64,000 nucleotides of DNA from an uncultured Croceitalea sp. Its GTDB lineage: Bacteria > Bacteroidota > Bacteroidia > Flavobacteriales > Flavobacteriaceae. This document shows positions 1-9,126 of this stretch, one piece after another (within the stretch, counting starts at the first letter, position 1; the number at the start of each line of letters is the position of its first letter). The stretch is from contig CANLXH010000005.1 of NCBI GenBank assembly GCA_947495075.1, positions 1 to 64,000 of the forward strand. Reading direction: 5' to 3'. The notes under the pieces are model-generated. The model searched no databases and was not told the DNA's origin. It worked only from the letters and a program-made list of their open reading frames with translations. The position numbers and the translations under genes were made by a program.

Positions 1-1118
1 CTTTGTTAGGTGATGTTACCTTAGAGATTGCCGCAGGAGCAGTAGGAACAACAGAACTAGCAGACGATGCAGTAACCCCATTAAAGATAGACGCCGCTAT
101 AGCCGGAACGGGACTAGCACGTTCAGCAGCAGGTGTACTATCGGTAGATGGTAGTGCAATCACAGGCGATGGTGACATCACTTCAAGTGACTTAACAGTA
201 GGAGGTGATGCAGATGCTTTGTTAGGCGATGTTACCTTAGAGATAGCCGCAGGAGCAGTAGGAACAACAGAACTAGCTGATGATGCCGTAACAAGCGCAA
301 AAATAGCTGATGGAACGATAGCTTCGGGAGATATAGCAGATGATGCAGTAACCCCATTAAAGATAAATGCAGCTATAGCCGGAACGGGACTAGCTCGTTC
401 AGCAGCAGGTGTCTTATCAGTAGATGGTAGTGCAATCACAGGTGATGGTGACATCACTTCAAGTGATTTAACAGTAGGAGGAGATGCAGATGCTTTGTTA
501 GGCGATATTACCTTAGAGATAGCAGCAGGAGCAGTAGGAACAATAGAACTAGCAGACGATGCAGTAACCAGTGCAAAAATAGCAGATGATGCTGTAACAG
601 CTGCTAAGATAAATATAGATGTTGCTGGTACAGGATTATCGCAGAATGTTACGACTGGTGCTTTAGAAGTAGATGCAACAGGTTCAGAAATTGAATTAGA
701 TACACCTATTGACGTTGATGGCGATGGTACAGATGAAACTAATGTACAAGATGCTATAGCTGATTTAGCAGCTTTACCTAGGACCTATTCTATGGGGAAG
801 GTAAATGGTGATGCTACAGCAGCCAGTATTTATAATGCTACGGTTGCAAGAGTAACTGCAGATACAGAAGGAGATTATCAAATTACATTCACTAATGCAC
901 TTGCAAATACTAATTACATTATACAACTAACAATATTGGATTGTGGTGGAAACTGCCCACCGTCAGGAGGTAGTAATTATGATGACCCTGGAATATCATA
1001 TTATGATCAGCAAACAACAGGATTTAAAGTAAATATTGGTGATAGTGATAATGGTACTACAGCAAAAGATGATATAGACTTAGAGTTTATGTTCACAGTT
1101 ACTGTTTTACCTAACTAA
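1..1118 (+). CDS. Repeat-rich secreted/surface protein, 5'-truncated by window edge
   Basis: Open reading frame already running at the left edge; the true start lies outside the window, so the first visible codons are not the N-terminus. The visible ~371 residues begin with three copies of a repeat containing LGDVTLEIAAGAVGTTELAD, ELADDAVT and SAITGDGDITSSDL (units of 72 and 92 residues, then a shorter one), then a DVDGDGTDETNVQDAI segment and a unique ~115-residue C-terminal domain rich in beta-forming residues with a Cys pair (DCGGNC). Such ADDAVTSAKI repeats are typical of fibrous surface or tail-fibre-like proteins. No CHU_C or Por_Secre_tail sorting domain is visible. It is first of a co-directional group with a T9SS cargo and PorP/SprF gene, suggesting surface display. 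Function unknown. Confidence 0.75.
   Translation, partial: LLGDVTLEIAAGAVGTTELADDAVTPLKIDAAIAGTGLARSAAGVLSVDGSAITGDGDITSSDLTVGGDADALLGDVTLEIAAGAVGTTELADDAVTSAKIADGTIASGDIADDAVTPLKINAAIAGTGLARSAAGVLSVDGSAITGDGDITSSDLTVGGDADALLGDITLEIAAGAVGTIELADDAVTSAKIADDAVTAAKINIDVAGTGLSQNVTTGALEVDATGSEIELDTPIDVDGDGTDETNVQDAIADLAALPRTYSMGKVNGDATAASIYNATVARVTADTEGDYQITFTNALANTNYIIQLTILDCGGNCPPSGGSNYDDPGISYYDQQTTGFKVNIGDSDNGTTAKDDIDLEFMFTVTVLPN
3..620 (+). repeat. In-frame tandem repeats within the surface protein gene
   Basis: Nearly identical DNA blocks start at 3, 219 and 495 (unit lengths 216 and 276 bases, both multiples of three; the third is shorter and diverges after about 105 bases). The second unit carries an extra 60 bases encoding a second ADDAVT-type module. 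High DNA identity between units points to recent duplication or homogenisation; copy number could vary by slippage or recombination. The array continues to the left beyond the window. Confidence 0.85.
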
Positions 1119-1136
1119 AAAAATCAACATAAAGAG

Positions 1137-1784
1137 ATGAAACAAATAACAATAACCATATTGTTTTTAAGTGGCGTGCTAACTGCTTCAGCACAAATTG
1201 ATGCAGGAGGTCTTATGGGTATACCTACAGCAACCACTACAGAAATGAATAATATTACAGGTGCAAACATAGGCCAGAGCTTATACAATACAACTGTGGA
1301 CGCTATTTACTACTTTACTAGTACTGGCTGGCAGCGTGCAACAGATGATCAATTGGCGACAGAAGTTAATTTAGATTCTGGCGTTGATGCCGATGGTGAT
1401 ACTACTAATGAAACAACTGTAGAGGATGTTATCCAAGCAATAACTCCAATAACTTCTGCATCTGGGAGAATTTTTTACCCTCCTTCAATTGAAATTGATG
1501 CTTCAACAAATGGAGTTGGTAGAACTGTAAATCTATACCAAGAATATGTAGATCAATTTGGTTCGGGGAATTCTGATTTAGTAAAAAGCGTTGACGGAAG
1601 TACTACAGCACCTGATATTCCTATATATGCTGCGAATGAATTGTATTATTACGTTACTTATTTTGATCCTTTAGTATTTTCCAATATTAGTATTGATGGA
1701 GCAACTGGGATAATGACTTATTCTGTTATTGGTCCACCTGCAGATTATAACTCATTAATCAACGTGGTATTCGTTGTAAAATAA
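1137..1784 (+). CDS. Small secreted protein of the surface-protein cluster
   Basis: 215 residues with a clear Sec signal peptide (MKQITITILFLSGVLTASAQ). Residues ~20-65 contain GIPTATTTEMNNI and YNTTVDAIYYFTSTGWQ, a motif common in secreted flavobacterial proteins that sit beside fibrous repeat proteins. A segment VDADGDTTNETTVEDVI resembles the VDGDGTDETNVQDAI linker of the upstream gene, so the two probably share domain ancestry. The C-terminal half has no family I recognise. It begins 18 bases after the upstream stop and 25 bases before the next start, so one transcript is likely. Probably exported to the periplasm or surface; role unknown. Confidence 0.7.
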   Translation: MKQITITILFLSGVLTASAQIDAGGLMGIPTATTTEMNNITGANIGQSLYNTTVDAIYYFTSTGWQRATDDQLATEVNLDSGVDADGDTTNETTVEDVIQAITPITSASGRIFYPPSIEIDASTNGVGRTVNLYQEYVDQFGSGNSDLVKSVDGSTTAPDIPIYAANELYYYVTYFDPLVFSNISIDGATGIMTYSVIGPPADYNSLINVVFVVK

Positions 1785-1809
1785 TTAACTAATCCGACCC
1801 CAAATCGAT

Positions 1810-3831
1810 TTGAAACTCTCAAATACATATAAGTTTCTATTTCTAAGTCTTGTTTTTACATTGCTTGGAACTACGGTAGCTAATGCACAGTTTTTATTAC
1901 GGGCACCAACTAGTGGTGATGAAACTAATTATCGTTGGTTTGAGGCTTCGGATACCGGAACAGTTTTAGGTACGGATTCCTTTTATGAGGCTACACAACC
2001 TGGAGTATATTTTGCAACCTATGATGGTACTGTATGTGGCTCTAACGCAACGGGTTACTTTATATTAACAAATTGTAACGCTCCGGATAATCAAGTTACT
2101 TTAAATATTACGGCAAATGTACAAGGGAGTGCAACTGTTAGTTGGAATAACGCAGCATTAAGTGGTACACAACCAACAGTAACAGCGACAGAAACAATTG
2201 AGCGCTATGTTGCTACCATAGTAAAAGCTGAAAACTCTATTGAATTGCCTAGGTTTACGGTAGTTTGTTTAAGCCAAGCAGCAACTTTAGTAGACGATGC
2301 GATTACAGTTAATGAAGATAGTTCAGTAAATATACCAGTTTTTGATAATGATTCAGACGTACCAACAACAGGAACAATAACTACTACGACACCAACCAAT
2401 GGTACAGTTTCTATAAATGATAATGGTACGCCTAATGACCCATCAGATGATATAGTTACTTATACACCAAATGCAGATTATAACGGTCCTGATTCATTTG
2501 ATTATACAGTATGTGACACCTCTGGAGCATGTAGCACGGCTACTGTTACAGTTGATGTTTTACCAATTGTAGATACTTTTGATGATTCTGTATCTACAAC
2601 TACTGATACCCCTGTAGATATAGATATTTTAATAAATGATAACGATTTACCTACCATTGGTACACTTACTACGACTAATCCATTTAATGGTACGGTTACA
2701 ATAGATGATAATAGTACACCAAATGATCCTTCAGATGATTTTGTAGTATATACTCCAGATGCCGGATTTGAAGGAACAGATAGTTTTAATTATACAGTTT
2801 GTGATAATTTGGGTAATTGTGATACCGCTACAGTAACTGTTATTGTTATGCCTATGGCAGTAACAGATTTAGACAGTGATAATGATGGTATTGCAGATAG
2901 TTTTGAAGATTTAAATTTAGATGGTGACAATGACCCTTCTACAAATGCTACTGATACAGACGGAGACGGAATACCAGATTATTTAGATATAGATAGTGAT
3001 GATGATGGTATACCTGATAATGTAGAAGCTCAAACAACTACTGGTTATATTCCTCCAAGTGGTGTTGATACCAATGATAATGGTATTGATGATGCTTATG
3101 AGAATAACGGAAACCTAGGATTAATTCCTGTAGATACAGATGGAGACGGGATACCAGATTATGTGGATGATGATAGTGATAATGATGGTGTTCCAGATAG
3201 TATAGAGGCTCACGATTTTAATCAAGATGGTATTCCAGATGTTGTTTGGTTAGGTTCAGATAAAGATAATGATGGTTTAGATGACGGATATGAAGGTGAT
3301 ACACAAATTGATATTGATGTAAATGACGAAACCGACGACCCAACCAACGATTTACCAGATACAGACCAAGATGGTATTCCAGATTATAGAGATACCGATG
3401 ATGACGATGATGGTATTGAAACTATTAATGAGGATGAAAATTTAGATGGTGATTATTCTAATGATGATGCGGATGCGGATGGTATACCTAACTATCTAGA
3501 TTCTGATTTAGGTGAGGAAGAAGAAGATGAAGTTGAAGTTTTCAACGTAATTACACCTAATGGCGATGGTATACATGATGTATTAAGAATTAGAAATCTT
3601 GATAATTTTCCAAACAACACGGTTAAAATTTATAACAGATGGGGAGTTTTGGTTTTTGTAACTAAAGCTTACAATTCTAATGGCAATGTTTTTGATGGTA
3701 CTTCTCAAGGAAGGGCTACTGTAAATCAAGATAATAAATTACCGGTAGGAACATATTTCTATGTTATAGATTATGAAAATGATGCTGGTATAACTAAACA
3801 ACTCTCAGGTTACATATATATAAATAGATAA
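1810..3831 (+). CDS. Ig-like/TSP3-repeat protein with gliding-motility-type C-terminal domain (T9SS cargo)
   Basis: 673 residues. Signal peptide ~1-26 (ends VANAQ). Two Ig-like domains (~155-345), each with [10 protein letters not shown] or [10 protein letters not shown] and FDYTVC/FNYTVC signatures of Big_9-type folds. A long acidic stretch (~352-568) of thrombospondin type 3-like calcium motifs such as [12 protein letters not shown] and [10 protein letters not shown] follows. The C-terminal ~100 residues ([31 protein letters not shown]) are the CHU_C / gliding-motility-associated domain, a type B signal for type IX secretion. Start is TTG at 1810: an in-frame stop lies at 1786 and no ATG or GTG intervenes. 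The next gene is a PorP/SprF family protein, the usual partner of CHU_C cargo. Likely a calcium-stabilised surface adhesin; substrate unknown. Confidence 0.9.
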   Translation: MKLSNTYKFLFLSLVFTLLGTTVANAQFLLRAPTSGDETNYRWFEASDTGTVLGTDSFYEATQPGVYFATYDGTVCGSNATGYFILTNCNAPDNQVTLNITANVQGSATVSWNNAALSGTQPTVTATETIERYVATIVKAENSIELPRFTVVCLSQAATLVDDAITVNEDSSVNIPVFDNDSDVPTTGTITTTTPTNGTVSINDNGTPNDPSDDIVTYTPNADYNGPDSFDYTVCDTSGACSTATVTVDVLPIVDTFDDSVSTTTDTPVDIDILINDNDLPTIGTLTTTNPFNGTVTIDDNSTPNDPSDDFVVYTPDAGFEGTDSFNYTVCDNLGNCDTATVTVIVMPMAVTDLDSDNDGIADSFEDLNLDGDNDPSTNATDTDGDGIPDYLDIDSDDDGIPDNVEAQTTTGYIPPSGVDTNDNGIDDAYENNGNLGLIPVDTDGDGIPDYVDDDSDNDGVPDSIEAHDFNQDGIPDVVWLGSDKDNDGLDDGYEGDTQIDIDVNDETDDPTNDLPDTDQDGIPDYRDTDDDDDGIETINEDENLDGDYSNDDADADGIPNYLDSDLGEEEEDEVEVFNVITPNGDGIHDVLRIRNLDNFPNNTVKIYNRWGVLVFVTKAYNSNGNVFDGTSQGRATVNQDNKLPVGTYFYVIDYENDAGITKQLSGYIYINR

Positions 3832-3845
3832 AAGTTAATCTAGTG

Positions 3846-4793
3846 ATGTTGAAGACTAATAATAAGGTGATTAAAAAAATAGTATTAGGATTAATTCTGT
3901 TTTTCTCATTGGGTTGTTTTGCACAACAAGATGCTCAATACACCCAATATATGTATAATACTGTTAGTATTAACCCTGCTTATGCTGGGTCCAGAGGACA
4001 CATGAGTTTAGCTGGCTTATACAGAGCACAGTGGGTAGGCCTTGAAGGAGCGCCAGAGACACAAACCTTTAATATTCATACACCAATTGGTTATAAAGGA
4101 CTTGGTTTAGGATTATCTTTTGTAAATGATGTAATAGGTCCAACATCTGAAACTTATTTAGATTTAGATATTTCATATACCATTGACATAGACTTTGATA
4201 AGAAGTTAAGTTTTGGAATTAAACCAAGTGTTAATTTATTGGATATACAATTTTCTGAGTTAAATCAAGATACGGGGCAAGGTACAGACCCAACTTTACA
4301 GCAAAATATTGATAATCGTTTTACGCCAAATGTTGGAGCAGGTGTTTATTACCATACAGATAAATTCTACGCAGGATTGTCAGTTCCGAGAATTTTAGAA
4401 ACAACTCATTTTGAGGAATCGTCGCTTTCTACAGCAAAAGAACAACTGAATTTTTATTTTATTTCTGGGTACGTTTTTGAACTCAATCCATTTTTAAAAT
4501 TTAAACCAGCGATACTAACAAAATTAGTACAAGGAGCCCCGTTACAGTTAGATGTTTCTGGCAATTTCATGCTAGATGAAAAATTTATTGGTGGTGTTGC
4601 ATATCGTTGGGATGCCGCTTTTAGTGCAATGTTTGGTTTCAAAATTTCTGAAGAATTTTTAATAGGAATGGCCTATGATCGTGAGATTACTGATTTGGGG
4701 GCAACATCATTTAACGATGGATCTTTTGAAATTATTCTTCGTTATGATTTTATACGAGCCATAGGTAACTTAAAGTCCCCGAGATTCTTCTAA
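3846..4793 (+). CDS. PorP/SprF family type IX secretion-associated outer-membrane protein
   Basis: 315 residues from the ATG at 3846 (a GTG directly before it is also possible). Signal peptide ends LGCFAQ, followed by QDAQYTQYMYN and VSINPAYAGSRG, the hallmark N-terminus of PorP/SprF proteins; beta-strand-rich body and C-terminal aromatic residue fit an outer-membrane barrel. Known family members such as SprF are needed for secretion or anchoring of one cognate CHU_C-tailed protein encoded next door. It lies 14 bases after the CHU_C gene, so I infer it serves that cargo. Product recognition is firm; the cargo pairing is inferred from position. Confidence 0.92.
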   Translation: MLKTNNKVIKKIVLGLILFFSLGCFAQQDAQYTQYMYNTVSINPAYAGSRGHMSLAGLYRAQWVGLEGAPETQTFNIHTPIGYKGLGLGLSFVNDVIGPTSETYLDLDISYTIDIDFDKKLSFGIKPSVNLLDIQFSELNQDTGQGTDPTLQQNIDNRFTPNVGAGVYYHTDKFYAGLSVPRILETTHFEESSLSTAKEQLNFYFISGYVFELNPFLKFKPAILTKLVQGAPLQLDVSGNFMLDEKFIGGVAYRWDAAFSAMFGFKISEEFLIGMAYDREITDLGATSFNDGSFEIILRYDFIRAIGNLKSPRFF

Positions 4794-4866
4794 TTGAGCT
4801 AGTACTTCACAAAATTTTATATTTATCGTTACATCCAGAACCATGTAAAGGCATTATTTTTACCTA

Positions 4867-5397
4867 ATGGTAGAAGAAAAAGTGATTTTGGTAAATCAGA
4901 ATGATGAACCAATTGGTTTAATGCCTAAAATGGAAGCCCACGAGAAAGCAGTTCTTCATAGAGCCTTTTCTGTTTTTATAATGAATAGTAAAGGAGAAAC
5001 TATGCTACAACAAAGAGCAAAAGATAAATATCATTCTCCACTTTTATGGACAAATACCTGTTGCAGCCACCAGAGAGACGGGGAAACAAACATTCAGGCA
5101 GGGAAAAGAAGGTTAATGGAGGAGATGGGCTTTGAAGTTGAATTAGAAGAGTTATTTTCATTCATTTATAAAGCGCCATTCGATAATGGACTAACAGAGC
5201 ACGAATTAGATCATGTGATGATGGGTTATTATGATAAAGAACCTCTAATAAACCTCGAAGAAGTTCAAGATTGGAAATGGATGACTCCTAAAGCTATAAA
5301 GGACGATATAAATAAAGTGCCAGATAATTACACTGAGTGGTTTAAGATTATTTTTGATAAGTTTTATAACTATATCTCTAAAGACGATGAAAAATGA
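4867..5397 (+). CDS. idi: Isopentenyl-diphosphate delta-isomerase, type I
   Basis: 176 residues, normal length for bacterial type I IDI, a Nudix-fold enzyme interconverting isopentenyl and dimethylallyl diphosphate. Visible catalytic features: WTNTCCSHQ at 61-69 with the active-site Cys, metal-ligand candidates H25, H31, H68, E111 and E113 (EHELDH), and a degenerate Nudix helix GKRRLMEEMGFE. The position usually held by Pro after CSH is Gln here. The stop overlaps the next start (ATGA), so translation is probably coupled to the QueD-like gene. It would feed quinone, lipid carrier and carotenoid synthesis; the crt genes in this window lie about 52 kb away and are not part of this operon. Confidence 0.95.
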   Translation: MVEEKVILVNQNDEPIGLMPKMEAHEKAVLHRAFSVFIMNSKGETMLQQRAKDKYHSPLLWTNTCCSHQRDGETNIQAGKRRLMEEMGFEVELEELFSFIYKAPFDNGLTEHELDHVMMGYYDKEPLINLEEVQDWKWMTPKAIKDDINKVPDNYTEWFKIIFDKFYNYISKDDEK

Positions 5398-5801
5398 AGG
5401 TAAAGGTTAGTAGAAAAGCGCACTTTAATGCTGCGCACCGTTTGTTTAGAGCGGATTGGAGCTTTGAGAAAAACCAAGAAGTATTTGGTAAATGCAACAA
5501 TCCAAGATTTCATGGTCACAATTATGATTTAATTGTTAGTGTCACAGGAGAAATAAACCAAAAGACCGGTTATGTTATGGATATGAAGGTTTTAAAAGAC
5601 CTTATTAAAGAAAATATAGAAGAAACCTTTGATCATAAGAACTTGAATTTGGATGTTCCGGATTTTAAAAATTTGAACCCAACTGCAGAGAACATCGCAG
5701 TTGTTATATGGAATAAACTTAGACCTCATATTGATGATAATAAAGAGATAGAAGTAGTTCTCTATGAAACTCCACGAAATTTTGTTACCTATTCTGGTTA
5801 A
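5394..5801 (+). CDS. 6-pyruvoyl-tetrahydropterin synthase / QueD family protein
   Basis: 135 residues, full length for the PTPS/QueD family. Zinc-binding histidines H15 (FNAAHRLF), H40 and H42 (FHGHNY), the catalytic Cys in FGKCNN (34), the DHKNLN motif and the PTAEN motif are all present. QueD makes 6-carboxy-tetrahydropterin on the way to queuosine, while PTPS makes a biopterin precursor; sequence alone does not separate them, and no other queuosine genes are nearby. It overlaps idi by four bases and is followed 8 bases later by manA, so these three genes likely share a transcript. Confidence 0.9.
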   Translation: MKVKVSRKAHFNAAHRLFRADWSFEKNQEVFGKCNNPRFHGHNYDLIVSVTGEINQKTGYVMDMKVLKDLIKENIEETFDHKNLNLDVPDFKNLNPTAENIAVVIWNKLRPHIDDNKEIEVVLYETPRNFVTYSG

Positions 5802-5809
5802 AAAATATT

Positions 5810-6778
5810 ATGCAACTATACCCTCTCAAATTTAATCCGATAATGAAAGACCGCCTATGGGGAGGTAAAAAGCTCAAGGAGCTATTTAATAAACCTAGTA
5901 AAACTGAAACTACTGGCGAAAGCTGGGAGTTATCTGCTGTTAATGGAGATGTTTCTATTGTTTCTAATGGAGAGTTAAAAGGAATATCTTTAAAGCAACT
6001 GATACAGGATTGTTCTGACGATTTACTAGGGAGTAGTGTGATAAAACGTTTTGGTAGTAATTTCCCTATTCTTATAAAGTTTATAGATGCTAAACAAGAT
6101 TTATCTATTCAATTACATCCTAATGATAAATTAGCAAAAGAGAGGCATAATTCTTTTGGAAAAACAGAAATGTGGTACGTAATGGATGCTAATCCAGGTT
6201 CAAAATTAATCGTAGGATTTAATAGAGATGTTGACAAAAAAGAATATAAGACTAGCCTAGAAGAAGATACTTTGCTGGATTTATTAAATTATGAAGAAGT
6301 TAAAGAAGGGGATACTTTTTTTATAAACACAGGCAAAATACATGCTATAGGTGCTGGTGTATTGTTGGCCGAAATTCAGCAAACATCAGATATTACTTAT
6401 CGTGTTTTTGATTTTAACAGAAAGGATAGAAATGGAAACCTAAGAGAGCTCCATACAGAATTGGCGCTTGATGCAATAGACTATTCTAAAAAGAATGATT
6501 TTAAAGTTACTTACAGCAGAGAAAAGAATACAACCAATACTATGGTTGATTGTTCCTATTTTAAAACCAATAGTCTAAACTTAGATGAAGATTTTAACCA
6601 AGATATCAGCACTCGTGACTCCTTTACAATTTATATGTGTGTTTCGGGAAAAGCTATTATTGAAAACGATTTTGGAAAAGCTTCAATACAAAAGGGAGAA
6701 ACTATTCTAGTTTCGGCCTCTAGTTCTTATCTAAAAATTAAGACGCGAGGGACTAAACTTCTAGAAGTAACAATTTAG
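5810..6778 (+). CDS. manA: Mannose-6-phosphate isomerase, class I
   Basis: 322 residues, typical of the short bacterial type I phosphomannose isomerase with a cupin fold. Metal-site motifs: QLHPND (Q101, H103), GKTEMWYV (E120) and GKIHAIGAG (fourth ligand, ~178). The enzyme interconverts fructose-6-phosphate and mannose-6-phosphate, supplying GDP-mannose for glycans or allowing mannose use. It starts 8 bases after the QueD-like gene. Nothing odd is seen. Confidence 0.95.
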   Translation: MQLYPLKFNPIMKDRLWGGKKLKELFNKPSKTETTGESWELSAVNGDVSIVSNGELKGISLKQLIQDCSDDLLGSSVIKRFGSNFPILIKFIDAKQDLSIQLHPNDKLAKERHNSFGKTEMWYVMDANPGSKLIVGFNRDVDKKEYKTSLEEDTLLDLLNYEEVKEGDTFFINTGKIHAIGAGVLLAEIQQTSDITYRVFDFNRKDRNGNLRELHTELALDAIDYSKKNDFKVTYSREKNTTNTMVDCSYFKTNSLNLDEDFNQDISTRDSFTIYMCVSGKAIIENDFGKASIQKGETILVSASSSYLKIKTRGTKLLEVTI

Positions 6779-6803
6779 TACTATTTTTGATTAAAATTAT
6801 TAT

Positions 6804-7076
6804 ATGGCTAGCGTTAGAGATTTAAAGAAAGATATAAACTTTGTTTTAGGAGATATTATAGAAGCAGTTTATCAATGGGAAGCTTCTACCGGAAACAAAG
6901 ATTCCAAAAAAGGATCAGAATTAATAGATGGTGCAATAAATGCATTTGATGAGTTAATGGATAAAGTTCACTCCAAAGACGTGGATAATGTTAAAGAACA
7001 TTATAAATCTGTACGTGTAGATTTGGAGAAAAAGGCTACAGATTTAATAGAAAAACTTAATAAGTTAAACGCTTAG
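6804..7076 (+). CDS. Small conserved helical protein, function unknown
   Basis: 90 residues, all predicted helical and rich in Asp, Lys and Glu, without signal peptide or membrane segment. Reads like a small conserved cytoplasmic protein often seen in Flavobacteriaceae; the sequence gives no catalytic motif. It lies 25 bases after manA in the same direction and ends 2 bases before the convergent DUF4369 gene, so it is the last gene of this operon. No function assigned. Confidence 0.75.
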   Translation: MASVRDLKKDINFVLGDIIEAVYQWEASTGNKDSKKGSELIDGAINAFDELMDKVHSKDVDNVKEHYKSVRVDLEKKATDLIEKLNKLNA

Positions 7077-7077
7077 A

Positions 7078-7782
7078 CTAGTTTAAATTTTCTAAGTACA
7101 CTTTAAGTTTTTTGCCGTATTTAGAGTTCGCAACTTCTTTATTCAGAGAATTAAATATTGAATCCAAATATTTTGGATTTGCATCAGATGCCTCCACCAA
7201 AGTCACATAAGGTGTCACATATGATTCTGGATTGGTTAAACCAAAATTAAGTACGTATTGATATCTTCTAAGTAAGTTTTTATCTCTTAAGTTTACAATA
7301 GAGTCTATTTCGGTTTCAGTAATCACATCTTCTACAGGAAGTAGTGCTCTGGCTAACTCAAATTCTCTAGTGTTAAATTTAGAAAGCATTTCTTGAAATT
7401 CTACATACTTTTGATTGCTCTTTGAGCCCGTAATTTTTAAATTACTATCAAAAGTATTCCATGCAGTATTTATTATTATTTCTCCGGGTTCTCCAAAAAA
7501 AGTAATCCTGTCGTTAATGTCGTTATTATCAGCTTTATCAAGATATAAGTAAAATAATTCAGGAGTTTCAATTTCATAAGAAAAAGAAAATGCTCCATTT
7601 CCCTTAATCGTAATTGAATCGATATTTACTAATGTAGAATCTTGTGCTTTTTGTAGATATAGTGTTCCTTTTTTCAGACCGGCGATAGTGCCAGAAACAG
7701 TCATTGTATTTTCTGTTTTACTATCACATGAAAACAAGATTATTGTTATTAAAAATACTAGTATGGAATTTTTCATCTTCAA
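7078..7782 (-). CDS. DUF4369 domain lipoprotein
   Basis: 234 residues. N-terminus ends LFSCDSK, a lipobox with Cys at ~19, so a membrane-anchored lipoprotein. Residues ~25-115 (VSGTIAGLKKGTLYLQKA, DSITIKGNGAFSF, YLYLDKADN) match DUF4369, a beta domain frequently placed in front of thioredoxin-like domains in Bacteroidota. Here no thioredoxin domain follows; the C-terminal ~110 residues are helical and lack a CxxC motif. Role unknown, probably envelope-associated. Confidence 0.85.
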   Translation of the reverse strand: MKMKNSILVFLITIILFSCDSKTENTMTVSGTIAGLKKGTLYLQKAQDSTLVNIDSITIKGNGAFSFSYEIETPELFYLYLDKADNNDINDRITFFGEPGEIIINTAWNTFDSNLKITGSKSNQKYVEFQEMLSKFNTREFELARALLPVEDVITETEIDSIVNLRDKNLLRRYQYVLNFGLTNPESYVTPYVTLVEASDANPKYLDSIFNSLNKEVANSKYGKKLKVYLENLN

Positions 7783-7820
7783 AATTTAGAGGGGCAAATA
7801 TCGATAAAGCTTTTGTCTTT

Positions 7821-9083
7821 TTAAAAGTTTGAAGCAACTTCCATTAATAGAGCACAAAAATAAGCGCCACCTGTACCTACTACATACCCAAATACGGCCA
7901 AAAGAATACCTACAGAGGTTAACGAAGGGTGAAACTCCGCAGCGACTACTGGAGCAGATGCAGCACCACCAACATTAGCTTGACTCCCCACTGCCAAAAA
8001 GAAGAAAGGAGCTTTTATGATTTTGGCTACTAATATTAACAATACTGCATGTATGGTTATCCAAATTAAACCGATAGCTATTAATCCAGGATTTTCAAAA
8101 ACAGCACTTAAATCCATCTTCATGCCTATAGTTGCTACCAATATGTAAATAAAAACGCTGCCAATTTTACTTGCGCCCGCACCTTCATAATTTTTGGCTT
8201 TAGTGAAGGAAAGTCCAATACCAATAGTGGTTGCAAAAACAACCATCCAAAGAAACTTAGAACCTAGCGATGATAAGACTTTCTCTTTATTTCTAACAAC
8301 TTCAAAAGTGTTTTCTAAAAACTCAGCAAAATGATGTCCTAGAAGATGTGCTAGGCCAACACCAGCAAATGCATAAAAAAGAAGCATCATAAAATCATGT
8401 AAAGAAGTAACCCTTGCAATTTTAGCAGTATGTTCCGAGACCTTTTTTTTGAGTGCTTCTATTGAGGAGGTGTCTGCCTTTAACCAAGCATCTATTTTTT
8501 TTGTTTTTCCAACGCCAAGAAGGATAATTGCCATCCAAAGATTAGCCACTACAATATCAACTAGGACCATACCGCCGTACTTTTCTTGGTTGAATTCGAA
8601 TACTTCTAACATAGCTGCTTGATTAGCACCACCTCCAATCCAACTGCCAGCAATGGTAGCCAAGCCTCTCCAAACAGCATCGAAACCAGCTCCACCAACT
8701 GTTTCAGGTGAAAAAATGGAAACAATTAAAATAGCTATTGGTCCACCAATAATAATACCTACTGTGCCAGTTAAAAACATGATTAATGCTTTTGATCCCA
8801 GATTTAAAATTGCTTTTAAATCTATACTTAAAGTCATTAAAATTAATGCGGCGGGTAATAAGTAACGACTTGCAATATAATATGTCTGCGAGCTTTTTTC
8901 ATCAATTAACCCCGTGCTAGCAAGTATTGATGGTAATAGATAACACATTAAAACTGTGGGTACTATTTTATAAAACTTCTTCCAAAATCTAGTTTTTATA
9001 GATGAGGTATAAAAAACAAAACCTAGGCAAAGGGCTAGGAGGCCAAAAATTATGGTGTCTTCAGTAAAAGGTAGTTGATTCAT
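7821..9083 (-). CDS. DUF819 family integral membrane protein (putative permease)
   Basis: About 420 residues with many hydrophobic segments. The duplicated glycine-rich motifs GSWIGGGANQAAM and GSQANVGGAASAPVVAA identify DUF819 (YjcL-like), a family related to gluconate/anion-type permeases; the substrate is unknown. I place the start at ATG 9083 (MNQLPFTED): a further upstream TTG at 9116 would fall across the -7 promoter box at 9105-9112, so it would be untranscribed. Monocistronic or co-transcribed weakly with its upstream neighbour (gap 21 bases between the DUF5916 stop and the promoter box). Confidence 0.9.
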   Translation of the reverse strand: MNQLPFTEDTIIFGLLALCLGFVFYTSSIKTRFWKKFYKIVPTVLMCYLLPSILASTGLIDEKSSQTYYIASRYLLPAALILMTLSIDLKAILNLGSKALIMFLTGTVGIIIGGPIAILIVSIFSPETVGGAGFDAVWRGLATIAGSWIGGGANQAAMLEVFEFNQEKYGGMVLVDIVVANLWMAIILLGVGKTKKIDAWLKADTSSIEALKKKVSEHTAKIARVTSLHDFMMLLFYAFAGVGLAHLLGHHFAEFLENTFEVVRNKEKVLSSLGSKFLWMVVFATTIGIGLSFTKAKNYEGAGASKIGSVFIYILVATIGMKMDLSAVFENPGLIAIGLIWITIHAVLLILVAKIIKAPFFFLAVGSQANVGGAASAPVVAAEFHPSLTSVGILLAVFGYVVGTGGAYFCALLMEVASNF

Positions 9084-9104
9084 TTTGGTATCATGGTATG
9101 TTAC

Positions 9105-9112
9105 CAAATATA
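9105..9112 (-). promoter_or_regulatory. Candidate -7 promoter box for the DUF819 gene
   Basis: Reverse strand reads TATATTTG, a perfect TAnnTTTG Bacteroidota -7 element, 21 bases upstream of the ATG at 9083. No convincing -33 box at the ideal spacing. It helps choose the ATG over the upstream TTG. Confidence 0.5.
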
Positions 9113-9126
9113 ACAAAATCCAACAG

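Noticed and set aside
3-620. Repeats at the left edge as a CRISPR or satellite array
   Set aside because: Units are long, have no spacers and keep one reading frame with protein-level repeats; they are coding.
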